Part shown: positions 45,101 to 52,906 of the stretch, piece after piece | Position numbering within the stretch: the first letter of the stretch is position 1 | Layout of the letters: the number at the start of each line of letters is the position of its first letter | From: Blastocatellia bacterium UBA7656 | GTDB lineage: Bacteria; Acidobacteriota; Blastocatellia; UBA7656 | Assembly: GCA_002483445.1 (NCBI GenBank) | Contig: DLHY01000021.1 | Span: forward strand, 1 to 64,000 | DNA length: 64,000 bases | Direction: 5' to 3' | Made by a program: the position numbers and the translations under genes | Notes under the pieces: model-generated | Databases searched by the model: none | Seen by the model: only the letters and a program-made list of their open reading frames with translations | What the model was told of the DNA's origin: nothing

Positions 45101-45477
45101 ACGTTTACGCCCTGCGGCAGTCGCGGCAGTATGTTGCTCAGGTATTCAAGCGTGCGCGAGCGCGCCCAGTAAATGTCCGTTCCGTCTTCAAAGATGATGT
45201 AGACATAGGAATAACCGAAGTCGGAGAACCCGCGAATGTCTTTGACCTTAGGCACGCCGAGCAGCGACGAGATGATCGGGTAGGTCACCTGGTCTTCCAT
45301 GATGTCGGGGCTGCGGTCCCAGCGTGAGTAGATGATCACCTGCGTATCCGACAGGTCGGGTATCGCGTCGAGCGTGATGTTTTTTATTGACCACAGCCCT
45401 CCGAGCGTCGCCATCCCGATGAAGAGGAAGACGATGAATTTGTTGTGCGCGCAGGCTTCGATGATCCTGTTAATCAT
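42175..45477 (-). CDS. cusA: CusA/CzcA-family heavy-metal RND pump
   Basis: 1100 residues with the RND topology: TM1, a large periplasmic loop, TM2-6 (about 335-505), TM7, a second loop and TM8-12. Motifs typical of HME-RND pumps are visible: G-G-I-A-I-A-I-G-A-M-I-D-A-A-I-V in TM4 and G-M-F-M-L-L-Y in TM10 region. The D-A-A-I-V context and PFSMMETVI/TMPIKARVDMLS methionine-bearing segments favour the monovalent Cu+/Ag+ (CusA/SilA) group over Zn/Co. It exports metal from periplasm and cytoplasm with CusB and CusC, encoded directly upstream. Confidence 0.95.
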   Translation of the reverse strand: MINRIIEACAHNKFIVFLFIGMATLGGLWSIKNITLDAIPDLSDTQVIIYSRWDRSPDIMEDQVTYPIISSLLGVPKVKDIRGFSDFGYSYVYIIFEDGTDIYWARSRTLEYLSNILPRLPQGVNVELARDETAVGWVFQYALVDKTGQNNLAQLRSFQDWYLRYALQAVPGVAEVAPLGGFVKQYQVNIDPNALQAYNLPINRVVESVRQGNQDVGGRLVEFSGREYMVRGRGYIKQVSDVENIVVGTSKDGGIPILVKNLATVTLGPDIRRGIGDLDGEGEVVGGIVIMRYGENALKVIERVRTKLEEMKASLPPGVEIVTTYDRAELIERAIETLKGTLIEEIIIVSIVIMIFLWHIPSALVPIITIPITIIISFIPMYWMGVTANIMSLGGIAIAIGAMIDAAIVVVEQTHKKLEHWDAEGRHGSYKDVVISAVKEVGGPSFFALLVIAVSFIPVFTLEGQEGRLFKPLAYTKNFSMAIAAFLAITLDPAIRLLFTHMDPYKFRPRFLARIVNAVLVGKIHSEETHPISRPLMKIYHPVCELVLRFKWTTLGIAVLTVILTIPVFEKLGSEFMPPLDEGVLLYMPSTLPGISVTQTGQLLQVMGKTLRQFAEVERVFGKAGRAETATDPAPFSMMETVIVLKPHTEWPKKPRWYSSWAPRWLQGILRRAWPDHKTTDELIYGPGGLDEALQIPGVRNAWTMPIKARVDMLSTGIRTPIGIKVMGSDLTKVQEIGEHIEMVLQKVPGSQGVFAERTAGGYFLDFTLKREELARYGLTIDEANDVVMSAIGGENVSTTVEGRERYPVNVRYMRDYRSDLDRLSRTFVMASNGTQIPIAQIADIKLVNGPAMIRDENGRLAGYVVVPLDTSKRDVGSYVADAKKAIRESVQLPAGYQLIWSGQYENMERVKERLFVVVPITIFLIFLLLYFNTRSVAKTLIILLAVPFSAVGAIWFLYLLGYNMSIAVWVGLIALMGVDAETGMFMLLYLDIAYQDARAKGLMRNKEDLKAAILHGAVKRLRPKVMTVGVMFMGLVPIMWSTGSGADVMKRIAAPMIGGIFTSFILELAVYPAIYEIWKWYFEVRKHPTTGPEAPVAAN

Positions 45478-45493
45478 GGTCGATCTCCTGATC

Positions 45494-47206
45494 TTATTTC
45501 TTGTCGTCCGCGTACTTAGGCACTAAATCCATTCCGCAGTCAGGGGCTTTTCCTGGCTTGTCAGACTTGTAAGCCGGGTGCATCGGGTCGTACCAGTAAA
45601 GAATCTTCCGCTCCGTCTGCTTCTGAGGCTGCGAGTGATCGACCTGCTCGGTCACGTGTCCGGAGTGATCCTCCGCATCAGGCTTATGCCGGGAGTGATC
45701 TTCCATCTGCGGGTCGGGCTTCTTTTTTTCCTTGGGCTGATGGCCGGAGTGATCCTCTTGTTTCGTTTGAGGCGCGGCCTGCTGATGCTGAGAGTGATTC
45801 TGCGGCGGTTGCTTGCCGCCCGCCGGAGCGCCGCCGCCGTGACTCATGCCGGGCATCCCCATTCCGCCGGCCGCCGACTTGAGCTTGCTCTCCGAGTCTA
45901 TGAGGAAATTGGCTGAGGTCGCTATTTTTTCGCCGGGCTTCAGGCCGGTGAGTACGATGAAGGTATTATCTACCTTCGCGCCCAACTGAACTTTGCGCGG
46001 CTCAAAATATCCGCCTTCGAGGGACACAAAAACCATCTGTTCAGAACCGGAGTCGAGGACTGCCTCCTGAGGCACTACCAGTTTCTTTCCGTAATCGATC
46101 CTGAGTTCGACATTGGCGTACATATCAGGCTTGAGCGCGAAGTTCTGATTTGGGAATTCGATCCTCACTTTCAACGTCCTGGTCGCGTTATCGAGTTGAG
46201 GATAGATATAGGTGACTTTCCCTCTGAGCGGGCGACCGGGATAGTAGGAAAGCATCATAGTCGCCGCCTGTCCAACCAGTATCTCAGGCGCTTCATACTC
46301 GTATATGTCGGCGATTGCCCAGACGGTCGAGAGATCGGCGATTGAGTAAATCTCTGTATCGGGCGTGACACGCTGTTTGGGATAAACATTGCGCGAGAGC
46401 ACAAAACCGTCTGTCGGCGCATAAAGCGTCACTGCCTTTATCGGCTTGCCGCGCTTTTCAAGCTCCTGTATCTGCTCTTCGGTAAAATCCCATAGCTCAA
46501 GCCGTTTTCGGGCTGATTGATACAGCGACTCGGCTCCATTGACAGCCTCGCGGAATGGGCTTTCGCTCAACTCATTGCGCCCTTTCATTGCCAGCAAATA
46601 TTCCTGTTGAGTCTGAACCAGTTCGGGACTGTAGATGCTGATGAGCGGCTGGCCCTTTTGAACCAACTTACCCGTGAAATCGACATAAACCTCTTCGACC
46701 CAGCCTTCGACCTTTGTGTGAATGCGAACGATCTTTGTCTCGTCATAAGCCAGCCGCGCTACTGCCCTGAGCGTCTTCGACACCGACTTATATTCAGCCT
46801 CGCCGTAGGTGACGCCGATCATTTGTTGTTTTTCGGGACTGATCTGGAAAGCGCCCTCGGGCAGACCAGTAGCCATCTGACCGCTTTCGTAGACCGGCAC
46901 GAGATCCATTCCGCAGTCGGGAGCTTTGCCCGGCTTATCGGATTTGTAGGCCGGATGCATGGGGTCCTGCCAGTAGAGAACTTTCAATTCAGGCTTCGCC
47001 TCCGAAGATGACGGCTGATCGGGGGATTGAGCATCGGCTTTGAAGAGTACGTCTCTTTTGATATAGCCGATTACCACAAGGGCGAGAACCAAAAGGGTGA
47101 TGATGATCCGCGCCGCACGCTTTTTTGATTTCGCGGGTCCAAGCGCGTTTGTTTTCTGTATCGCTCCCTGTGAATCGTCCTGTGTTGATTTGATTTCGTC
47201 GTTCAT
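45494..47206 (-). CDS. cusB: CusB-type membrane fusion protein with two metal-binding ends
   Basis: 570 residues. TM anchor about 33-50. A heavy-metal-binding domain (WQDPMHPAYKSDKPGK, then PDCGMDLVP) at 77-107, the MFP barrel, lipoyl and hairpin domains (about 115-455), a Met/Gly/His stretch, four D-H-S-x-x repeats and a second almost identical metal-binding domain at the C-terminus (about 534-567). It bridges CusA and CusC in the periplasm and presents metal to the pump. The terminal duplication, with about 85 residues of His-rich linker, is unusual. Overlaps nothing; 17 bp before CusA. Confidence 0.93.
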   Translation of the reverse strand: MNDEIKSTQDDSQGAIQKTNALGPAKSKKRAARIIITLLVLALVVIGYIKRDVLFKADAQSPDQPSSSEAKPELKVLYWQDPMHPAYKSDKPGKAPDCGMDLVPVYESGQMATGLPEGAFQISPEKQQMIGVTYGEAEYKSVSKTLRAVARLAYDETKIVRIHTKVEGWVEEVYVDFTGKLVQKGQPLISIYSPELVQTQQEYLLAMKGRNELSESPFREAVNGAESLYQSARKRLELWDFTEEQIQELEKRGKPIKAVTLYAPTDGFVLSRNVYPKQRVTPDTEIYSIADLSTVWAIADIYEYEAPEILVGQAATMMLSYYPGRPLRGKVTYIYPQLDNATRTLKVRIEFPNQNFALKPDMYANVELRIDYGKKLVVPQEAVLDSGSEQMVFVSLEGGYFEPRKVQLGAKVDNTFIVLTGLKPGEKIATSANFLIDSESKLKSAAGGMGMPGMSHGGGAPAGGKQPPQNHSQHQQAAPQTKQEDHSGHQPKEKKKPDPQMEDHSRHKPDAEDHSGHVTEQVDHSQPQKQTERKILYWYDPMHPAYKSDKPGKAPDCGMDLVPKYADDKK

Positions 47207-47232
47207 CTTTGCGTCCTCCCGTCAATCGCGAG

Positions 47233-48573
47233 TCACGGTCTGAGACCCGCGCCCACAAGCGGCTCCAGCGCGGCCACTGCCTTTTCCATATTGCTGATCT
47301 GTTCGTAATAGCTGATCTCGTAGTTGAGCAGCGTCACCAGGTTATCCATCAAGGTTACGAAGTCGACCGTGCCGACTTCGTAACCGGCGATGGCCGATTC
47401 GAGCGAAAGCGACGATTGCGGGATAATGGTCGTGCCGTAGAGACTCGTGAGCCTCTCGGCAGTCGTAGCCGCGAGATAGCGATCCTTGATCTTGAAGTAC
47501 AAAACGGTCGTGATGTTTTCGAGCCTCTTTTGCTCAACGGCCTTGCTCGCCGCGGCTTCGGCCACTGCGGGGCGCTGCTTTTGCCAGAAGTAAAGCGGTA
47601 TTTTCACGCCCACACTCACTCCGTACATTTCAGGCATCTCAGGGCGATTCTGGTAGTTGAATCGCACGGTGAAGTCAGGATAGAAGTTCTTCTCAGCAAG
47701 CTCTACGGCGTATTGCTCGCGGTCGATCCTGCGTTTCTGGGCTTTGAGTCCGGGATAATTGGCGAGCGCATACTCTTTAAGCTCGGAGAGCGTGTATCGA
47801 AACTGCTGAGGCTTTACTTCTTCGGGCCGTCCGAGCGGCGACTCGGTATCGCGAAAAAGAAGACTGTTGATGCGCGCTTCGGTCGTCTGACGGCGCTCTT
47901 CAAGCACTGTAAGCTGATCGATGAGCTTTGAAATCTCGACCTGCGCTTTGAGCACATCCTGTTGGATTCCCTTGCCAACCGCGTAGCGAGCTTCGGCAAT
48001 ACGGGCGAACTTTTCCAACAGATCTTTGTTCTTCGATACGATCTCGATGGCTCTGGTCAGATAAAAAAGATCGAAGTAAGCATCCTTGACTTCGGCTATC
48101 ACTGAAAGGCGTGTCTGCTCGTAGGCCCACCATTCGGCCTCAGATTCGACTGCGGCCATTTTGCCACGGAGCGCCAGCTTGCTGGGAAAAGGAATCTCCT
48201 GCGAAAGGCTGAGCATCCTTGCGCTCGACGGGTCGCCTTTCTGAATATCGAAAGGTGGAACCGGAATTATGTTGCCCATGTAACCGAATTCGATCATCGG
48301 ATCGGGCAGCGCCTTCGCCTGTGGTACGCGTTCCCGCGCCATATCGAATCGGCGCTGCATCGCTTTGATCTCAGGATTGCGGGCGAGCGCGTCTTCAACA
48401 ATCTCTCCGAGAGAAACCACCGGGACTTTTTGCTGTTGAAGCGGGGATGTCGCTGGAGTCTCTCCGCCTTCGGAAGCCCTGAGCGCGATCTGCTGAGCTC
48501 GCGCAAAAGGCGCGACGAGCGAAACGACTGCCAGGGCGCAGGCGATGATAATTCTGATCGATCCTGCTCTCAT
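47233..48573 (-). CDS. cusC: CusC/TolC-type outer-membrane channel
   Basis: 446 residues with a signal peptide (about 1-27). Two outer-membrane efflux protein repeats follow, with long helical segments (for example residues 150-215 and 340-430) and TolC-like beta strands (LPDPMIEFGYMG, FPSKLALRGKM). It has no lipobox, unlike E. coli CusC. It completes the tripartite efflux pump with the downstream CusB and CusA; a 26-bp gap links it to cusB. Good aggag ribosome site. Confidence 0.92.
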   Translation of the reverse strand: MRAGSIRIIIACALAVVSLVAPFARAQQIALRASEGGETPATSPLQQQKVPVVSLGEIVEDALARNPEIKAMQRRFDMARERVPQAKALPDPMIEFGYMGNIIPVPPFDIQKGDPSSARMLSLSQEIPFPSKLALRGKMAAVESEAEWWAYEQTRLSVIAEVKDAYFDLFYLTRAIEIVSKNKDLLEKFARIAEARYAVGKGIQQDVLKAQVEISKLIDQLTVLEERRQTTEARINSLLFRDTESPLGRPEEVKPQQFRYTLSELKEYALANYPGLKAQKRRIDREQYAVELAEKNFYPDFTVRFNYQNRPEMPEMYGVSVGVKIPLYFWQKQRPAVAEAAASKAVEQKRLENITTVLYFKIKDRYLAATTAERLTSLYGTTIIPQSSLSLESAIAGYEVGTVDFVTLMDNLVTLLNYEISYYEQISNMEKAVAALEPLVGAGLRP

Positions 48574-48691
48574 GAAAAATTCTCCTGGCCCGAAGGCTTC
48601 AAGCCACCGGGCTGAAAGATCGTATGAACTGACGCGAAAATGCGCGCGAGGGTCTATATGATCAAAAGGAATGAGTGCGTGAGCAGGAGTG

Positions 48692-49180
48692 TTAGATCAG
48701 GAGAGATGAAAGCGAGATATAAAGAGGTCGCTGTCGGGTGTAGCCGGGAGGCCCGTGAATCTTTATCGAAATGAGCGATTGCGCCCTGACCGAGGCGATT
48801 ATCGCAGGAGCATCCTCGATCAAAGCGATCTTGTGCGTCGAGAAGGAGACGACCGGCAATTCGGCCTGCGGCTGACCGCGACAGCAAGAAAAACTCTGCG
48901 GAATAAAATTGATGCCCTGTCCGGCGGTCATCACCTGGTCGCCTGATGAATGCTCCTGACTGTGATGCATCGCAGTATGGTGATTGTGCGCGCCGTTGTC
49001 CGTGTCGGCTTCGGGTTTATGATGATTACAGGAAGTTGAACCGGATGCGTGATAGTCGCACAGGCAGTTGACCGCAGCCCACGACTGCTGAACAGCAAAG
49101 AGCGCGAACGCCACGCCGAGCGCGCCGATTCGACGAACTGTGCGTGAGCGGGTGCTTTCAATTGTTCGGCTCCTTTTCAT
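48692..49180 (-). CDS. secreted His/Cys-rich metal-binding protein
   Basis: 162 residues, possibly with a cleavable signal at about 18-36 (GALGVAFALFAVQQSWAAV). The mature protein starts N-C-L-C-D-Y-H, followed by C-N-H-H and a run of H-N-H-H-T-A-M-H-H-S-Q-E-H and a later C-C. It precedes cusC by 118 bp on the same strand and is separated from the Usp gene by a divergent promoter region. Likely a copper/silver-binding or metal-sensing leader of the efflux operon. The long basic N-terminus makes the exact start uncertain. Confidence 0.65.
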   Translation of the reverse strand: MKRSRTIESTRSRTVRRIGALGVAFALFAVQQSWAAVNCLCDYHASGSTSCNHHKPEADTDNGAHNHHTAMHHSQEHSSGDQVMTAGQGINFIPQSFSCCRGQPQAELPVVSFSTHKIALIEDAPAIIASVRAQSLISIKIHGPPGYTRQRPLYISLSSLLI

Positions 49181-49465
49181 GTCATCTCAGCAATCAGGCT
49201 CCGGTTTTTCCTATTGACGTGACAGATCAACGCAACCACTATGCCGTCATCCAACAGCACAAAAAAGGCTGAAATCATCGCTCGAAGCAGCTTGATTTGA
49301 GGGGATTCCCCCACCAGATCGGGCTTTTTCCGCAGCCATCCGTTCCTGGCTGTTTATCCGCTCTCTCTTCGGTCCTCGCGTCAAGCGTTATCATTCCACC
49401 AAAGCTGAAGCTGGAATTCATCATCAGGCATCAGGATTGCTCTAGTGAATGGCGGAGGAAATTTT

Positions 49466-50344
49466 ATGAAGATACTTGTTGCAATCGACTCTGCCGCTTC
49501 TTCTGCCAGCGTCCTTGACGAAGTGAAATCGAGATCGTGGCCCGCTGACGCTCAGATTCAACTCGTCAATGTCGTTGACACTACCGGTCTAATCAGCGTC
49601 AAGGGCGACCTTCATGAGTTCATTCGCGCGCAGGAGGAAGCGGCCCGCTCGATGCTTCATGCTGCCGCTGACCGCCTCGCGCCATCGGCGCAGCAGGTTT
49701 CCACGCTCGTCATCGAAGGCTATCCGCCGAAAGTGATAGTCGAGCGCGCGAGGGAGTGGAGCGCGGATTTCATATTCGTGGGATCGCACGGTCACAGCGC
49801 GATTGCGCGGTTCTTTCTCGGCAGCGTGGCCGGTTATGTGGTTCGCCACGCCCACTGCTCGGTCGTGATCGCGCGAGCATCCGAAAAGACAGGCGGTATG
49901 AAAATACTTTTTGCGACCGACGGGTCGGAGGCTTCCCTTGCTGCGGCTCGATCTGTTGCGAAGAGAAAGTGGGCCGATGATGCCGAGTTCGAAGTTCTGG
50001 GCGTCGCAGATGAAATCATCCCTGTAATCGATCCATGGTATGGCGGAGGTACGACCATTCAACGGATTCAGGAAGAAACCGAAAAGCTTGTGCGTGAGGG
50101 CGTGGAATCGGCTCAAAAAACTCTTCTCGATGCCGGTCTCAAAGCAACTGCGTCGGTCATCAAGGGGCATCCGAAAGCGGCCATAGTCGATGAAGCTGAA
50201 AGCCGGACAGCAAGTCTCATCATCGTCGCTTCACACGGGCGTCGCGGCATCACTCGGCTTTTGATGGGCAGCGTCACTGAAGCAGTAGCCCGTCACGCTC
50301 ACTGTTCGGTTGAAGTGATAAGAGAGCGCAGTCAATTGTATTGA
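49466..50344 (+). CDS. tandem universal stress protein
   Basis: 292 residues with two UspA domains (about 1-140 and 146-292), both with ATP-binding G-x2-G-x9-G(S/T) motifs (GSHGHSAIARFFLGSVAGYV and ASHGRRGITRLLMGSVTEAV). The start MKILVAIDSAA is set by an excellent ggagg-aaatttt site at 49466; the longer frame is not used. It is divergent from the metal operon with a 285-bp gap that holds the promoters of both and no further gene. Confidence 0.92.
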   Translation: MKILVAIDSAASSASVLDEVKSRSWPADAQIQLVNVVDTTGLISVKGDLHEFIRAQEEAARSMLHAAADRLAPSAQQVSTLVIEGYPPKVIVERAREWSADFIFVGSHGHSAIARFFLGSVAGYVVRHAHCSVVIARASEKTGGMKILFATDGSEASLAAARSVAKRKWADDAEFEVLGVADEIIPVIDPWYGGGTTIQRIQEETEKLVREGVESAQKTLLDAGLKATASVIKGHPKAAIVDEAESRTASLIIVASHGRRGITRLLMGSVTEAVARHAHCSVEVIRERSQLY

Positions 50345-50433
50345 GCAGTTTGTTTCGCTCGAAGCTGACTGCCCGTATGACCTGCGTGCTTTCGCGGACG
50401 GTAAAGATGAATTTTGCGCATCGCCTGCCTCCG

Positions 50434-51423
50434 TCATGAAAGCGTGCGATTCGGATCATCGAAGCCGAATATCTGCCGATAAGCCGCAGCCGCAGAGCAT
50501 ACCATCCACGGCACCGCGACAAAAATGCCTACGCCGCAGGCAAACGGGCTTAAAGCCATGATGGTCGAGAAAACAAGCCCGACCACCCACCACATCAGCG
50601 CGTCTTTTGAAAATATCAGTCGCCCGACTTCGTTGACCGCCGCGGCGATGTCCATCTTTCGATCAAGTATGAGCGGGAAGACGAATCCCATCAGAACAGT
50701 CAGCAGCGGAGTGAGTACAAGATTCGAGATGATATAAAACGGCGCGCTGTCTCCGGCCTGCGAAACGCCGCCCCAGATGGCTATCGAAATCAGCGACGCG
50801 AGAAACGCCTGAAGGAATCGCCCCTTCCAGTCGAACAGATCGTTTATTTCCGGTCTCTCGCCGCGCATGATTTTGAAAGCCATGCGATACATCCCCATCA
50901 TCAGCGGGCCGGAAAGCACACCCAGCGTCATCACACTGAAGAGTCCGCCCAGCAATGAAGCGAGCGACATCAGGAATCCGTGCCTGGAATAAAGGTGCCA
51001 CCCCTGAGAAAGCCAGTCGCCTACTGAAATCGGCGGATGTTCCATTCGCGCAGGCGGAGAATAAGGCGGAGGCGGTTGATAAGGCGCGGGCGGATAAGGC
51101 GGTTGAGTGTATTGTGGAGGCGGCTGAGGCGGCGCGTAATAAGGCTGATTTACATGAGGCGGCGCATTCGGCCCTTGAGCGACCGGCATCGTCGCGCGTT
51201 GCGGATCAGCAACAGGCCCGGTGCTTTCGCTAGATCGTCCGACGGGCTGCGTGCCGAGATTGGCTTCCCGCTTCTTAGGCAATTGCAATGTGTCGGCTTC
51301 TTCCCTTGCCTCAGAGAAACGTCTGGTCGCCTCTTCTATAACCGAGACCATAGACATCCCGCATTGAGGACAAAACAGGCTGTCATCGGGCATCTCGGTT
51401 CCGCAATTCGAACAGATCAACAT
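50434..51423 (-). CDS. zinc-ribbon membrane protein
   Basis: About 329 residues. An N-terminal zinc ribbon (C-S-N-C-G...C-P-Q-C-G, residues 5-24) is followed by a Pro/Tyr/Gln-rich low-complexity stretch (about 90-130) and then four or five transmembrane helices. Similar architectures occur in proteins of unknown function that may regulate envelope or cell-wall processes. No enzymatic motif. TTG 51429 is an alternative start. It is convergent with the Usp gene. Confidence 0.75.
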   Translation of the reverse strand: MLICSNCGTEMPDDSLFCPQCGMSMVSVIEEATRRFSEAREEADTLQLPKKREANLGTQPVGRSSESTGPVADPQRATMPVAQGPNAPPHVNQPYYAPPQPPPQYTQPPYPPAPYQPPPPYSPPARMEHPPISVGDWLSQGWHLYSRHGFLMSLASLLGGLFSVMTLGVLSGPLMMGMYRMAFKIMRGERPEINDLFDWKGRFLQAFLASLISIAIWGGVSQAGDSAPFYIISNLVLTPLLTVLMGFVFPLILDRKMDIAAAVNEVGRLIFSKDALMWWVVGLVFSTIMALSPFACGVGIFVAVPWMVCSAAAAYRQIFGFDDPNRTLS

Positions 51424-51493
51424 AAACAAGTTCCGTCTTCTCTGAAACGCTCACACGCTCGTCGATGTTTCCCGCCATCTCTAAAATCTGATT

Positions 51494-52531
51494 TCATCTC
51501 TTGATCGATACTGATTGAGCGCCTTCGACTATGCAACCGATATCGTAGTGTTTTTCTCCCTGCTCATCAAGACAGCGGCGCACGCGGTCGGCGTCCTGGG
51601 GACTCACAACGATTATCATCCCGACTCCGCAGTTGAAAGTCCGCTGCATCTCTTCATCTCTCACATTGCCGATTCTCTGCATCACATCAAAAACCGGAAG
51701 CACAGGCCATGAATCGATTTTTATTTCCGCCGCGAGTCCCTGCGGAAGAATGCGCGGGATATTTTCAAGCAGCCCGCCGCCCGTGATGTGCGCAAGCCCT
51801 TTGACCGCTCCCCCGCCAAGCAGCGGATTTATCGGGGCGAGGTAGCTGCGATGAGGTTTGAGAAGTTCTTCCGCAACCGTGCATCCGAGTTCTTCAACAT
51901 AAGTGTCCGCCGTGTAGCTTGCCACTTCGAAGAATAGTTTTCGCGCGAGGCTGTAGCCGTTCGTATGCAATCCGACCGACGGCAGAGCGATCAACAAATC
52001 GCCTTTTCTAATGGCAGACCCGTCGATTATTTCGCTTCGATCAACCGCGCCGACTATAAATCCCGCAACATCATATTCGCCATCGCGGTAAAATCCGGGC
52101 ATCTCCGCTGTCTCGCCGCCGATGAGCGCGCACGCGGCTTCCTTGCATCCACGAGCAAGCCCTTCGATCAGTTGCGCAATCGTATCGGGCGACATCTTTC
52201 CTGTAGCGATGTAGTCGAGAAAAAAGAGCGGGCGCGCGCCCTGAACCAGGATATCGTTTACGCAATGACAAACCAGATCATAGCCGACGGTGTTGTGAAT
52301 GCCGGTCATAAAAGCCACGCGCAGTTTCGTTCCCACGCCATCGGCTGATGAGACAAGCACAGGCTCACTCATCCCTCCAAAATCTGCGCGAAACATCCCG
52401 CCGAAAGAGCCTATGTCAGTCATCACATTCGAAGTAAAAGTCTCTCGCGCAAGCTTTCGTATTCGCGCTTTCGCTTCATTGGCCGAATCGATGTCGACGC
52501 CCGCATCCCGATAGCTTATTTCTTTTCCCAT
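51494..52531 (-). CDS. purM: phosphoribosylformylglycinamidine cyclo-ligase (AIR synthetase)
   Basis: 345-347 residues, full length. N-terminal YRDAGVDID, the GGMFRADF glycine loop (about 46-53), G-V-G-T-K-L (about 68) and GGETAEMPG (about 140-148) are classic PurM features, with the ATP-binding and dimer residues conserved. It makes AIR from FGAM in purine synthesis. Three ATGs are tandem (52537, 52534, 52531); the gagga site is best spaced for 52531. No other pur gene is adjacent, but purF lies 2.4 kb away on the same strand. Confidence 0.95.
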   Translation of the reverse strand: MGKEISYRDAGVDIDSANEAKARIRKLARETFTSNVMTDIGSFGGMFRADFGGMSEPVLVSSADGVGTKLRVAFMTGIHNTVGYDLVCHCVNDILVQGARPLFFLDYIATGKMSPDTIAQLIEGLARGCKEAACALIGGETAEMPGFYRDGEYDVAGFIVGAVDRSEIIDGSAIRKGDLLIALPSVGLHTNGYSLARKLFFEVASYTADTYVEELGCTVAEELLKPHRSYLAPINPLLGGGAVKGLAHITGGGLLENIPRILPQGLAAEIKIDSWPVLPVFDVMQRIGNVRDEEMQRTFNCGVGMIIVVSPQDADRVRRCLDEQGEKHYDIGCIVEGAQSVSIKR

Positions 52532-52552
52532 CATCATTCCTCGTTCCTCAGA

Positions 52553-52689
52553 AGTCAGGGGTCAGGGGTCAGGGGTCGGGGGTCAGAAGGTGCATAGTAT
52601 TACGTATTCCCTCACCTCTGCACCCCGTCACCTCTTCATCCATCACCCATCACCCATCACCCATCACCCATCACCCATCACCCATCACC
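52553..52689. repeat. two heptamer arrays (ggtcagg and catcacc)
   Basis: 52553-52586 holds three to four copies of ggtcagg. 52641-52689 holds seven copies of catcacc plus a partial one. The right end of the second array overlaps the DUF3006 stop codon (52685-52687). The arrays fill the gap between purM and DUF3006. Confidence 0.85.
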
Positions 52690-52906
52690 CATCCTTGAGT
52701 AATTCTTCTATTCGCTTTTTCAACTCGTCGCGGCTTTCTTCATCCATTGTGAAAGCGATTTGAAGATGATCTCCTCCGCGCGCTCCCGTCGGGAGTAAAG
52801 ACACAGGCAGGTTGAACTTCACGCTGTCATCTTCATAAAGCGTGATGACCGCGAGATCGCCCTCGATCCGGTCTATGATGAATTTGTGACGGCTTTCTTT
52901 TTTCAC
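52685..52906 (-). CDS. DUF3006-domain protein
   Basis: 73 residues: FIIDRIEGDLAVITLYEDD, then LPVSLLPTGARGGDHLQI. This is the DUF3006 signature, a small beta domain usually encoded beside ComEC-like metallo-beta-lactamase proteins. The gene overlaps the upstream MBL gene by 4 bp (ATGA), so the two are translationally coupled and likely interact. The stop codon TGA is inside a catcacc tandem array. Function unknown; perhaps a regulator or partner of the hydrolase. Confidence 0.85.
   Translation of the reverse strand: MKKESRHKFIIDRIEGDLAVITLYEDDSVKFNLPVSLLPTGARGGDHLQIAFTMDEESRDELKKRIEELLKDG

Noticed and set aside
44231..45327. Long plus-strand frame inside the CusA gene
   Set aside because: It is the antisense shadow of a well-supported RND pump gene and has no ribosome site or domain.
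52641..52689. Regular repeats resembling a CRISPR array
   Set aside because: Units are 7 bp with no spacers of 25-40 bp and no cas genes; it is a simple tandem repeat.
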